DNA of 64,000 bases from positions 1 through 64,000 of the forward strand of contig CAYTJQ010000011.1 of assembly GCA_964438205.1 (NCBI GenBank), read 5' to 3'. This stretch comes from Pseudohaliea sp964438205 (GTDB lineage: Bacteria > Pseudomonadota > Gammaproteobacteria > Pseudomonadales > Halieaceae). Positions within the stretch are counted from its first letter, which is position 1; each line of letters opens with the position of its first letter. Below the pieces are notes generated by a model. The model had not been told where the DNA came from. It saw only the letters and a list, made by a program, of their open reading frames with translations, and did no database searches. A program made the translations under genes and the position numbers. This document shows, piece by piece, positions 17,301 to 25,354 of the stretch.

Positions 17301-18257
17301 ATGCAGACACCGCGACACGCGCGCTACACCCCGTCCCGGCGTTTTTGCCGGCGCCTCTCCGGACGCATCGACGCGCGCCCGCCAGCGCGCCTTATCACCC
17401 TACCCGCTCTGCTCGCTGCACTGCTGCTGCCGCCGCCCGCGTCTGCCTGGGGACCCCAGGGCCACCGGGTGGCCGGCGCCATGACCAGCGACCGCCTCGC
17501 CCCGGACGCGGCGGCCGCGGTGCGCGCCATCCTCGGCGACGAGTCACTGGCGGACGCCTCGACCTGGGCGGACCGCATGCGCAGCGACCCGGCGCCCTTC
17601 TGGCAGCGCGAGGCCGGCGCCTACCACTATGTCAGCATCCCGTCCGGCGCCGCGCGCTACGACCCGCGCCGCGCGCCGTCCCGGGGCGATGCCTTCACCG
17701 CCCTCGCACGGTTCCGGCAGGAGCTCGCGGACCCGGCGACGCCCGCGGCGCGGCGGGCGCTGGCGTTGCGCTTCGCCCTGCACATCATCCAGGACCTGCA
17801 CCAGCCGTTGCATGCCGGCGGGCGCGATGACCGCGGCGGCAACGACTTCGCCGTGACCGTGGACGGGCGGCGCAGCAACCTGCACCGGCTGTGGGATTCC
17901 GGCCTGCTGGCGAGCGGCCGCTACAGCGACCAGCGCCTGCGGGCGCGGCTGGAGGCACGCTACGGTAGCGAACTCGACGGTGCCTGGCGGGAACCCGACC
18001 CGGAGACCTGGATCGCCGAGAGCCTGGCCCTCAGCCGCGAACTCTACCCCGCCACCGGCACCATCGACGGAGACTACCTCGAACGCTTCCGCCCGCTGGC
18101 GGAGCGCCGGGTCGCACAGTCCGCCGCCCGCGGCGCGGCCTGGCTCAACGCGCTCTACGGAGCCGCTACGGGGCAGGCGGCGGGCGCACCGGTGGCACCC
18201 CCGCCGCGGCCGGGCTGGTGGCAGCGCCTAAAAGATTTCCTCGAGGAAATTCTCTAG
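17301..18257 (+). CDS. S1/P1-type nuclease, exported
   Basis: 318 residues. A signal segment (LITLPALLAALLLPPPASA) is followed by mature WGPQGHRVAGAM, where the N-terminal Trp and the His form part of the trinuclear zinc site of S1/P1 nucleases and phospholipase C. Further ligands appear as WADRMR, YHYVSIP, HIIQDLHQPLHAGGRDDRGGNDF and NLHRLWDSG. The ATG at 17301 follows GAAGGAAA. It should degrade single-stranded nucleic acid outside the cytoplasm and could release phosphate or nucleosides. A TACACT -10-like hexamer lies at 17268-17273. Its last 30 bases overlap the end of the convergent dienelactone hydrolase gene. Confidence 0.93.
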   Translation: MQTPRHARYTPSRRFCRRLSGRIDARPPARLITLPALLAALLLPPPASAWGPQGHRVAGAMTSDRLAPDAAAAVRAILGDESLADASTWADRMRSDPAPFWQREAGAYHYVSIPSGAARYDPRRAPSRGDAFTALARFRQELADPATPAARRALALRFALHIIQDLHQPLHAGGRDDRGGNDFAVTVDGRRSNLHRLWDSGLLASGRYSDQRLRARLEARYGSELDGAWREPDPETWIAESLALSRELYPATGTIDGDYLERFRPLAERRVAQSAARGAAWLNALYGAATGQAAGAPVAPPPRPGWWQRLKDFLEEIL

Positions 18258-18947
18258 CGCCTGGTGGGAACGGCGATCCGCGTCGTCGCTGTACACGGTG
18301 CCGAAGTCCGGGTCGTTCGCCTCGGGATTGGTGAAGGCGTGCAGCGTGTTGCCGTAGGCATGTAGCTGCCAATCGGCACCGGCGGCGGTCATTTCCTTCG
18401 CCAGCGCAAGGACACTGTCCGGCTGTGCCATCGGGTCGTCCCAGCCGTGCAGGCAGAGCACCTTCGATCGGATCGGCCGCGGTGCATCGCCCGCATTCCC
18501 CGGCGGCGTGAACAGGCCGTGGAAAGAGACCACCCCGAGGACGTCACTGCCGCTGCGGGCGAGATCCAGCACGCAGAGACCGCCGAAGCAGAAGCCGATG
18601 GCCGCGACACGCTGCGCATCGACCTCGCCCTGCTCCCGGAGTACCTCCACCGCGCGGTGCATGCGCCGGGCGACGCGGTCGCGGTCCTCGAGGAAGGGCG
18701 CCAGCAGCGCCTGGTTTTCCTCGGTACTGTTGCCGCGCACCCCCTTGCCGTACATGTCGAGGGCGAAGCCGACGTAGCCCTGCTCGGCCAGCGCCCGCGC
18801 CTTGCCCTCCTCGAAGGGCGTGCGGCCGGCCCAGGCGTGGGCGATGGCCACCGCGGGCGCGGGCCCCCGGTCCGGGTCCCAGGCCAGGTAGCCCTCCAGC
18901 GTGACACCGTCACAATCGTACTCGATCAGCCGTTCCTGGATTGCCAT
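18228..18947 (-). CDS. Dienelactone hydrolase family protein
   Basis: 239 residues, cytoplasmic alpha/beta hydrolase. The nucleophile is Cys in GFCFGG (about residue 118), the acid is in HGWDDPMA (about 168) and the His is in LHAFTNP (about 203), the Cys-Asp-His triad of dienelactone hydrolases. It starts 21 bases after plsC with AAGGGAGG before the ATG, so it closes the esterase-plsC-hydrolase operon. Members open lactones in aromatic catabolism, but many act on other esters; the substrate is open. Confidence 0.9.
   Translation of the reverse strand: MAIQERLIEYDCDGVTLEGYLAWDPDRGPAPAVAIAHAWAGRTPFEEGKARALAEQGYVGFALDMYGKGVRGNSTEENQALLAPFLEDRDRVARRMHRAVEVLREQGEVDAQRVAAIGFCFGGLCVLDLARSGSDVLGVVSFHGLFTPPGNAGDAPRPIRSKVLCLHGWDDPMAQPDSVLALAKEMTAAGADWQLHAYGNTLHAFTNPEANDPDFGTVYSDDADRRSHQALENFLEEIF
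18235..18250. repeat. 16-bp perfect palindrome in overlapping gene ends
   Basis: ATTTCCTCGAGGAAAT is a perfect palindrome within the 30-base overlap of the nuclease and dienelactone hydrolase genes. Because of the symmetry, both proteins end in FLEEI plus one residue. Without a loop or T-tract it is not a standard terminator. Confidence 0.7.
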
Positions 18948-18968
18948 GGTATTGCCTCCCTTGCTTTC

Positions 18969-19724
18969 TCAGCTTGCTTTGCTAGCGACATAGGCCTCCG
19001 GGTCGAGGCGACGCATCTCGCCCTCGATCCACGCCTCCACCTCGCGCATGAGCGGCTCGGGCTTCCGCCCCGCCGTGTCCATGGGCGGGCCGATGGATAC
19101 ATCGATAACCCCCGGGCTAAACGAGAAGGAGCGACGGGGCCAGCACCGTGCGGAGGTTACCGCAATGGGGATGACATCCGCCCCCGTGGCGCAGGCGAGA
19201 CGGGTAGCGCCGCTCTTGTAGACACCCTGCTTGCCGCGCTCCGTGCGCGTGCCCTCGGGAAACATGATCACCCACTTCCCCCCGTCCATGAGTTCGACCC
19301 CCTGCCGCGCCACCCTGTTCCAGGCTTCCGAGCGCTTGCTGCGGTCGATATGAATCATCTCGAGGCGGCCGAGGGCCCAGCCGAAGACGGGGATGCGCAG
19401 GAGCTCGCGCTTGAAAACGAAGGCGAGCGGGTGCGGCATCACGCTCGGGAAAAAAAAGGTCTCCCAGGTGGACTGGTGCTTGGCACAGAGCACGACCCGG
19501 CGGTTGTCGTCCGGCCCGGGCAGGTGCTGCCAGCCGTGAATCCGGTAACGCACGCCGCCGACGAGGCGCACCGCGGCAATCGCCCCGCGCAGCCAGGGCA
19601 CGGCGATCCACCACCAGAGCCGCCCGGCGCCGACGAACAGCGACAGGAACAGCAGCAGGAGCCCCGCCGGAATCACCGACAACGCGATCCAGGCGAACAC
19701 GAGGAGCGAGCGGACGGCGCGCAT
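18969..19724 (-). CDS. plsC: 1-acyl-sn-glycerol-3-phosphate acyltransferase (PlsC family)
   Basis: 251 residues, membrane-associated. Two hydrophobic N-terminal segments (LLVFAWIALSVIPAGLLLLF and GRLWWWIAVPWLRGAIAAV) precede the acyltransferase motifs: KHQSTWETFFFP (motif I, with Glu where many PlsC have Asp), FGWALGRLEMIHIDR, FPEGTRTERG (motif III) and VIPIAVTSA. It converts lysophosphatidate to phosphatidate, or acts on a related acceptor. The ATG at 19724 shares its A with the TGA of the esterase gene (TGATG). A dedicated second PlsC next to lipid esterases may serve remodelling instead of housekeeping. Confidence 0.9.
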   Translation of the reverse strand: MRAVRSLLVFAWIALSVIPAGLLLLFLSLFVGAGRLWWWIAVPWLRGAIAAVRLVGGVRYRIHGWQHLPGPDDNRRVVLCAKHQSTWETFFFPSVMPHPLAFVFKRELLRIPVFGWALGRLEMIHIDRSKRSEAWNRVARQGVELMDGGKWVIMFPEGTRTERGKQGVYKSGATRLACATGADVIPIAVTSARCWPRRSFSFSPGVIDVSIGPPMDTAGRKPEPLMREVEAWIEGEMRRLDPEAYVASKAS

Positions 19725-20836
19725 CAGGCGGGCGCCGCCCCGGCCTCGGCGCGCGTCGCGCCCGTATCCGGGGCGGCGCTGCCGGCCCCCCGCTCCACCG
19801 CGGCGACGAAGTCGGCCATGGCGGCGTAGGCCGCCTCGGCCTCCGGCAGTTCCGGTGTAAACAGCTGCCAGACGTGGACCATGTGCGGCCAGGTCTGCAG
19901 CGTGACCGGCGAGCCCGAGGCCTGGGCCTTGGCCGCGTAGCGGCGCGCATCGTCGAGGAGCATCTCGGCCCTGCTCACCTGGATCAGTACCGGCGGCAGG
20001 TCGCGGAGGCTGCCGCGAAGCGGCGACACCCGCGGGTCCTTCGGCGGGATGCGCCAACTGAACCAGTAGAACCACCAGAGCAGGATCGTCGGCACCTTGA
20101 GGAGCTTGCCGAAGGCCGGACCCAGCATCGGGTCCGTCGGGACATTCAGCCGCAGGCTGGGTGACGTCATCGTAACGTCCGTGGAAGGCGACAGCGCGAT
20201 GGCGGCATCGGGTTGGCGCAAGCCCGCGTCCCGCGCCCAGGCGATCACCTCCAGCGTCAGGCTGCCGCCGGCGGAGTCCCCGGCGACGAGCAGGAAATCC
20301 GGCGGCTCCATGTCCTCCGGGCCGTTGTGCAGGATCCAGCGCAGGGCGGCACGACAGTCGTTGATGCCGTCGATGCGGCGATACTCCGGGCAGAGACGGT
20401 AGTCCACGGCGAACACGGCGGCACCGAGCAGGCGAGAGAGACGATCGGTGATGGGCCGGTGGCTCGTGGGGCTGCCGGCGAACCAGGCACCACCGTGGAT
20501 GTAGAGCACCCGCCGGCGGCTGTCGGCCCCCGGCGCCAGTACCCACTCGCCGCGGACCGCGTCGCTCTGTACCGGCTGGATGCGGCTCGCCAACGCCTTG
20601 CCGTCGCCGAGTTCATCCATCATGCGGCGGATCGCGGACAGCCGCTCCCGACCGCTGTAGCGACCGATGTTCTCCGTCAGCTCTTCCATGGCGCGCACCA
20701 CGTCGCGATGTGCATCGCTCGGCGGGTCGGCATCCGGCGGCGGCAGCGGTGTGTCGAGGTAGCGCAGGTTCTCACCGCGCAGGTAGAACACACTGAAGGC
20801 GACGAAGGCGAGGACGATGAGCAGCGCCGTGACCAT
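19724..20836 (-). CDS. Hormone-sensitive-lipase-like alpha/beta hydrolase
   Basis: 370 residues. An N-terminal membrane anchor (MVTALLIVLAFVAFSVFYL) leads into an alpha/beta hydrolase with the HSL oxyanion motif YIHGGAWFAGS, nucleophile elbow AGDSAGGSL (Ser near residue 185), acid in LLDDARRYAAK and His in HMVHVWQLF. Likely an esterase or lipase at the inner membrane. The ATG at 20836 follows CGGGAGTG; upstream frame extensions look artefactual. It is first in an operon with plsC and the dienelactone hydrolase gene. Confidence 0.88.
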   Translation of the reverse strand: MVTALLIVLAFVAFSVFYLRGENLRYLDTPLPPPDADPPSDAHRDVVRAMEELTENIGRYSGRERLSAIRRMMDELGDGKALASRIQPVQSDAVRGEWVLAPGADSRRRVLYIHGGAWFAGSPTSHRPITDRLSRLLGAAVFAVDYRLCPEYRRIDGINDCRAALRWILHNGPEDMEPPDFLLVAGDSAGGSLTLEVIAWARDAGLRQPDAAIALSPSTDVTMTSPSLRLNVPTDPMLGPAFGKLLKVPTILLWWFYWFSWRIPPKDPRVSPLRGSLRDLPPVLIQVSRAEMLLDDARRYAAKAQASGSPVTLQTWPHMVHVWQLFTPELPEAEAAYAAMADFVAAVERGAGSAAPDTGATRAEAGAAPA

Positions 20837-21014
20837 GGAAGCACTCCCGGGAGAACGGACCGGCATTAAACCAGACCGGCCCCGGCACACCAAGAGCGCG
20901 ACCCGCCGGCCCCGGCGCTGTACACCCCGCTGCAAACCCGTATATTGGTGGGTTGGGCGCCGCCGGCACGGCGGCACAACCCGAACGGGGACCTGTGAGT
21001 CGCAAGTAAGCCGC

Positions 21015-21338
21015 ATGAAGAAACCGGTCAGCAAGGAAGAGCTGCGCGCCGAGCTGGAGGACGCCATGGGGCGTTTCCTCGAGGAGGGCGGACGGATCGA
21101 GCAGGTCCCGCAGGGCGTCAGCGGCCGCGAGGACAACGCACCGCCGAAGCACGGCACCCGGGACCTGTTCATCGAGCCGAAGGCGGCGCGGACGCAGATT
21201 CCCGAGGTGATCGCCGCCCTGGACGCCCGCCGCCGGCCGCCGAAGCGCCCGCCACAGCGGGCCGGCCGCGGCCCCCGCCGCAAGCTCATCTACGACGACT
21301 TCGGCGAGCCGCTGCGCCACGTCTGGGTCGAGGACTGA
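21015..21338 (+). CDS. Conserved small hypothetical protein
   Basis: 107 residues, highly charged. The N-terminal third (KKPVSKEELRAELEDAMGRF then LEEGGRIEQVPQGVSG) is a helix followed by a short beta turn; the rest is basic and Pro-rich. Similar small proteins in pseudomonads and relatives are sometimes labelled transcriptional regulator without evidence. The helix-FLE-x-GG-x-I pattern recurs in the 63-residue protein at 50005-50196, so the two may be distant paralogues. ATG at 21015; no strong ribosome-binding site. It is divergent from the esterase operon. Confidence 0.7.
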   Translation: MKKPVSKEELRAELEDAMGRFLEEGGRIEQVPQGVSGREDNAPPKHGTRDLFIEPKAARTQIPEVIAALDARRRPPKRPPQRAGRGPRRKLIYDDFGEPLRHVWVED

Positions 21339-21397
21339 CCCCGCCGTGAACTGCCGCCCGGTCGGGCCCGTATAGTGCCCAACGACCGGAGGACTGC

Positions 21398-21418
21398 ATG
21401 ATCACCGCCCAAGCATGA
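21398..21418 (+). promoter_or_regulatory. Six-codon leader ORF overlapping the SRPBCC-SDR start
   Basis: GGAGG at 21388-21392 precedes ATG at 21398, which encodes only MITAQA before TGA at 21416-21418. The TGA overlaps the ATG of the long gene (ATGA at 21415-21418). The best ribosome-binding site therefore serves the mini-ORF, and the long gene is probably translated by coupling. A TATAGT at 21371-21376 is a possible -10. Confidence 0.5.
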
Positions 21419-22857
21419 TTTCCCTTGAAGAAAACATCGACGTCGCCCGCTCACCGGCGGAGGCCTTCCGCTACGTGAGCGATTTCCGCACGACCGCCGA
21501 GTGGGACGCCACGGCGTTTCGCGCCCGCAAGGATTCGCCGGGGCCCGTCGGGGAAGGCACGGAGTACGTTGTCGATTGCAGCCTGCCCGTCGGCTCCGTG
21601 CGCATCCGCTACCGGGTCACCGGCTTCCGGGCCGACGAGTACATCGAGCTCACCGGCGATTCCCGCCTGTTCACCGTGACCGACCGGATCACCTTCACGG
21701 CCCGCGACGACGGCGGCACGCACATCGACTACGTGGCGGACTTTGCCTACAAGGGCCCGCTGGCCAGCTTCGAGAGCGCGCTCCGCCCCGGCATGGAGCG
21801 CATGGGCAGGAAGGCCCTGGAGGGCATGCGCCACGCGCTCGAGGACCGCCCGCCGCCGCCGGCCATCTCGCCCTGCAACGAGCGCGCAGACCGGCTGGTG
21901 CTGCCGGGCCTCGCGCTCTTCAGCCGCCTCGGCTACCGCCGCGGCAGCCGCCACTGGGGGCCGCTCTCCGCCGACCTGTCTGGCCGCCACGCGGTGGTCA
22001 CCGGCGCCAGCTCAGGCATCGGCCGGGCCACCGCGCTGCGCCTCGCGGAGCTGGGCGCGACCCTGACCCTGGTGATGCGCGACGCGGAAAAAGCCGAAGC
22101 CACCGTCGCGGCCCTGCGCGCCGAGAGCGGCAACGACGCCATCCGCGCCGAGCTCGCCGACCTCAGCCTCATGGCCGATATTGACGCCCTCGTGGACCGC
22201 CTCGGCGAGGCCGGCGAGCCCATCGACATCCTGGTCAACAACGCCGGGGCCCTGTTCAACCCGCGGCGGGAAACCGCCGAGGGCCTCGAGGCCAGCTTCG
22301 CCCTGCTGCTGCTCAGCCCCTACCGCCTGACCCGCGGCCTGCTGCCGCTGCTGAAGGCGGGCGGCGGCGCCCGGGTGGTCAACGTGGTCTCCGGGGGCAT
22401 GTATTCACAGCCCCTGGCCGTGCGCAAGCTCATTGCCCGCGAGGAGAACTACTCGGGCTCCGTCGCCTACGCGCGCTGCAAACGCGCCCTCATGGTCACC
22501 ACGGAGCAGTGGGCCGACGACTGGGCCGGCGACGGCATCGTGGTCAACGCCATGCACCCGGGGTGGGCGGACACGCCCGGCGTGGAGAACTCCCTGCCCG
22601 GCTTCCACCGGCTGACGCGCCGCATCCTGCGCAGCCCCGAGGAAGGGGCCGACACGGTGATCTGGCTGGCGGCCGCACCGGAAGCCGGCGACGTCAGCGG
22701 CCTCCTGTTCCTCGACCGCGAGCCGCGGACCACGCACCTCCGCGCGCGCACCGCCGAGGCGGAGACGGCCGAGGAGCGCGAGGCCCTGCGCACCTTCCTC
22801 GCCGAGCAGGACGCGGCCTTTCCCGGCGCCGTTGCAAAGGCCGCTGACGCCCGCTAG
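21415..22857 (+). CDS. SRPBCC-SDR fusion protein
   Basis: 480 residues. Residues 1-145 form an SRPBCC/START-like ligand-binding domain (ISLEENIDVARSPAEAFRYV, typical polyketide_cyc2 opening). After a Pro-rich linker, residues 185-460 are a short-chain dehydrogenase: nucleotide motif TGASSGIG, NNAG, the Ser of VVSGGMYS and YARCK as the catalytic Tyr-x-x-x-Lys, with PGWADTPG after it. The dehydrogenase half resembles DHRS12-type enzymes. The fused pocket may present a hydrophobic substrate to the reductase. It sits between a small hypothetical gene and an epoxide hydrolase. Confidence 0.88.
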   Translation: MISLEENIDVARSPAEAFRYVSDFRTTAEWDATAFRARKDSPGPVGEGTEYVVDCSLPVGSVRIRYRVTGFRADEYIELTGDSRLFTVTDRITFTARDDGGTHIDYVADFAYKGPLASFESALRPGMERMGRKALEGMRHALEDRPPPPAISPCNERADRLVLPGLALFSRLGYRRGSRHWGPLSADLSGRHAVVTGASSGIGRATALRLAELGATLTLVMRDAEKAEATVAALRAESGNDAIRAELADLSLMADIDALVDRLGEAGEPIDILVNNAGALFNPRRETAEGLEASFALLLLSPYRLTRGLLPLLKAGGGARVVNVVSGGMYSQPLAVRKLIAREENYSGSVAYARCKRALMVTTEQWADDWAGDGIVVNAMHPGWADTPGVENSLPGFHRLTRRILRSPEEGADTVIWLAAAPEAGDVSGLLFLDREPRTTHLRARTAEAETAEEREALRTFLAEQDAAFPGAVAKAADAR

Positions 22858-22889
22858 CTTGGGCCTCGATGCCCAGCCGAGGACAGCCC

Positions 22890-24041
22890 GTGAGCGACGA
22901 CCTGCGCCCCTTCACCATCGCCGTGCCCGGCACGGACCTCGAGGACCTGCGCGAGCGCCTGCGGCGCACGCGCTGGCCGGACCGGGAAACCTGCGAGGGC
23001 TGGGACCAGGGCATCCCCCTCGGCTATACCCGGGAACTCGCGGCCTACTGGGCCGAGGCCTACGACTGGCGCCGCTGCGAGGCCCTGCTCAACGGCTGGC
23101 CGCAGTTCACGACCACCATCGACGGCCTTGATATCCACTTCCTGCACCGTCGGAGCCCTAACCCCGAGGCCCTGCCGCTGGTGATCACCCACGGCTGGCC
23201 CGGTTCCCTCATCGAGTTCCACAAGGTGATCGAACCGCTCGCGGACCCGGAAGCCCACGGCGGCGACGCGCTGGACGCCTTCCACGTGGTGGTTCCCTCT
23301 CTGCCCGGCTACGGCTTCTCGGGCAAGCCGGCCTGCACGGGCACGGGTGTGGAGGCGATCGGGCGCTGCTGGGGCCAACTCATGGCCCGCCTCGGCTACG
23401 ACCGCTACGTCGCCCAGGGCGGCGACTGGGGCAGCGCGGTGACCCTGAGCATGGCGCGCACGGAAACGGCCCACTGCGCCGGGGTGCACGTGAACATGCC
23501 CATCGTCGCCCCGGACCCGGAGACCCTCGACAACCCCACGGCGCAGGAACAGCGCGCCTTCGCCGCCATGGAGTTCTACAATCGCTGGGACTCGGGCTAC
23601 TCGAAGCAGCAGGCGACGCGGCCGCAGACGCTCGGTTACGCCCTCGCGGACTCGCCGGCGGGGCAGCTCGCCTGGATCATGGAGAAGTTCCAGGCCTGGA
23701 CGGACTGCGAGCGGGACGGCGTGCGCCACCCGGAACATGCCCTCGGCCGCGACGAGATGCTCGACAACATCACGCTCTACTGGCTGGGCAACAGCGCCGC
23801 GAGCTCCGCGCGCCTGTACTGGGAGAGCTTCAACGAGCCGGACCTGTCACCGATCGACCTGCCGGTGGGCTGCTCCCTCTTTCCCGGTGAGATCTTCAAG
23901 TGCAGCCGGCGCTGGGCCGAGCGGCGCTTCCGCAACCTGGTCTACTGGAACGAGCCGCCGCGCGGCGGCCACTTCGCCGCCTTCGAGCAACCCGACCTCT
24001 TCGTCGAGGAGCTGCGAAACGCCTTCCGCGGCCTGCGCTGA
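22890..24041 (+). CDS. Epoxide hydrolase (EHN family)
   Basis: 383 residues from GTG 22890, which follows CCGAGGACAG; ATG 22869 is an alternative with a poorer ribosome-binding site. It has the N-terminal epoxide hydrolase domain (DLRPFTIAVPGTDLEDLRERL, RTRWPD) and the alpha/beta hydrolase core. Oxyanion motif is HGWPGS, nucleophile Asp in QGGDWGSAV, ring-opening Tyr in LYWESF and the general-base His in PRGGHFAAFEQP. It is related to microsomal epoxide hydrolase and juvenile hormone epoxide hydrolase. It may detoxify or channel epoxides made by monooxygenases. It lies just after the SRPBCC-SDR gene. Confidence 0.92.
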   Translation: MSDDLRPFTIAVPGTDLEDLRERLRRTRWPDRETCEGWDQGIPLGYTRELAAYWAEAYDWRRCEALLNGWPQFTTTIDGLDIHFLHRRSPNPEALPLVITHGWPGSLIEFHKVIEPLADPEAHGGDALDAFHVVVPSLPGYGFSGKPACTGTGVEAIGRCWGQLMARLGYDRYVAQGGDWGSAVTLSMARTETAHCAGVHVNMPIVAPDPETLDNPTAQEQRAFAAMEFYNRWDSGYSKQQATRPQTLGYALADSPAGQLAWIMEKFQAWTDCERDGVRHPEHALGRDEMLDNITLYWLGNSAASSARLYWESFNEPDLSPIDLPVGCSLFPGEIFKCSRRWAERRFRNLVYWNEPPRGGHFAAFEQPDLFVEELRNAFRGLR

Positions 24042-24050
24042 GCGGGCCGC

Positions 24051-24194
24051 TCAGTCCGCGGCGGGGGCCGTGACCCGCGCCGGATCCTGGGCCGGAGCCG
24101 GGGCCGGGTCGCCGCCGCGGGTGGCGATGCGGGCGAGCACGCCGAAGCCGATGGCGAGCGCGGCGAGGACCACGATGACCGTCTTCCAACTCAT
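24051..24194 (-). CDS. 47-residue single-pass membrane peptide
   Basis: A short ORF that begins with ATG directly after the TGA of the acyl-CoA dehydrogenase gene (TGAATG, no gap). The N-terminus MSWKTVIVVLAALAIGFGVL is one transmembrane helix; the tail is Pro/Ala/Asp-rich with repeated PAPAQ-like residues. It ends 10 bases before the convergent epoxide hydrolase gene. The strict abutment, a sensible membrane segment and good codon composition argue for a real gene. Function unknown; it may tether the dehydrogenases to the membrane. Confidence 0.6.
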   Translation of the reverse strand: MSWKTVIVVLAALAIGFGVLARIATRGGDPAPAPAQDPARVTAPAAD

Positions 24195-25319
24195 TCAGGC
24201 CACCTCCCCGAGGAGGATGTCGGCCAGCCGGGCCCGGTGCCAGGCGCCGTCGCCCCAGAGCACCTCGCTGTGCTTCTGGCGCTTGAAGTAGAGGTGGACG
24301 TAGCACTCCCAGGTAAACCCGATACCACCGTGGCACTGCACGGAGCGGCCGGAGGCGAAGGCGGCCATGTCCGCGGCCGAGGCCTTGGCCATATGCGCGA
24401 GCTGCAGCGCCTTCTCCGGCTCGTGGTCCAGGGCGCAGGCGGCGTTGTAGAGCAGCGACTTGCTCTCGTCCACGCGGGTCATGACATCGACCAGTTGGTG
24501 TTTCACGGCCTGGAAGAAACCGAGCGGCCGGTCGAACTGCTTGCGCGCCCGGGCGTACTCGACGGTGGTCTGCAGCTGCCATTCCCCCGCCCCCACCATG
24601 TCGGCGGCGAGCAGCATCCACAGCGCGGGCATGGCGGCATGGAAGGCCGCGAGGCCGTTGCGCCCCACGGGCGCCGCCACGGCCTCGTCAAAGGTGACGC
24701 GGCCCTGGTCGCGGGTCAGGTCGACGATCGTATCCGGCGCCACGGTGACACCCGCGGCGTCGCGCTCGAGCCAGTAGAGGCCGAGGCCCCCCTCGTCCTG
24801 CGCAGCGACGAGCAGGCGCTCGGCCTTGCGCGGCTCCTGCACGAAACAGGCCGTCCCGGACAGGCGCCCGCCCTTTGCCGTCACGGCGCTGTCGCCGGCG
24901 TGCCAGGAGCCCGCGGCGTTGGCGAAAGCCAGGGTGGCGGAACGCCCCTCGGCGATCTCCTCGAGGGCAGCGGTGCCGGCGTCGGCAGCGGCGAGCACGT
25001 AGCTGGTGGCGAGCGTCGCCGCGAGCGGGCCCGGGAAGGCGGCGCGGCCGTGCTCCTCCATGAGGCCGGCAACGGCCACCGCCGGCAGGCCGAGGCCACC
25101 GGCACTTTCCGGGATGGCGAGGGCCGTCCAGCCCAGCTCGACCATCGCCGGCCACAGGTCGTCCCGCCAGGCGGCGCCGCTGGGCGCTTCCGGGTCCGGG
25201 TTGGCGGCGACCAGCGCGTGCAGCCGGTCCACCGGCAGGTGCTCGGCAAAGAACTTGCGCGCCGAATCCTTGAGCAGCGCGCACTCGTCGCCAAAGCCGA
25301 AATTGATCGGTTGGGTCAC
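24195..25319 (-). CDS. Acyl-CoA dehydrogenase family protein (subunit-like)
   Basis: 374 residues from GTG 25319, preceded by AGGAGAATACC. ACAD fold: FAEHLPVDRLHALV at the N-terminus and VQCHGGIGFTWECYVHLYFKRQKHSEVLWGDGAWHRARLADILLGEVA at the C-terminus. The usual catalytic Glu-Gly-Thr near the C-terminus is absent, as in the FadE-type heteromeric dehydrogenases in which two different polypeptides make the active site. The partner gene lies 35 bases upstream. It probably acts on cholesterol side-chain-like, branched or bulky acyl-CoAs, by analogy with those heteromers. Confidence 0.87.
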   Translation of the reverse strand: MTQPINFGFGDECALLKDSARKFFAEHLPVDRLHALVAANPDPEAPSGAAWRDDLWPAMVELGWTALAIPESAGGLGLPAVAVAGLMEEHGRAAFPGPLAATLATSYVLAAADAGTAALEEIAEGRSATLAFANAAGSWHAGDSAVTAKGGRLSGTACFVQEPRKAERLLVAAQDEGGLGLYWLERDAAGVTVAPDTIVDLTRDQGRVTFDEAVAAPVGRNGLAAFHAAMPALWMLLAADMVGAGEWQLQTTVEYARARKQFDRPLGFFQAVKHQLVDVMTRVDESKSLLYNAACALDHEPEKALQLAHMAKASAADMAAFASGRSVQCHGGIGFTWECYVHLYFKRQKHSEVLWGDGAWHRARLADILLGEVA

Positions 25320-25354
25320 GGTATTCTCCTGTGTCGCCTTGCTATCTTGGCCAT

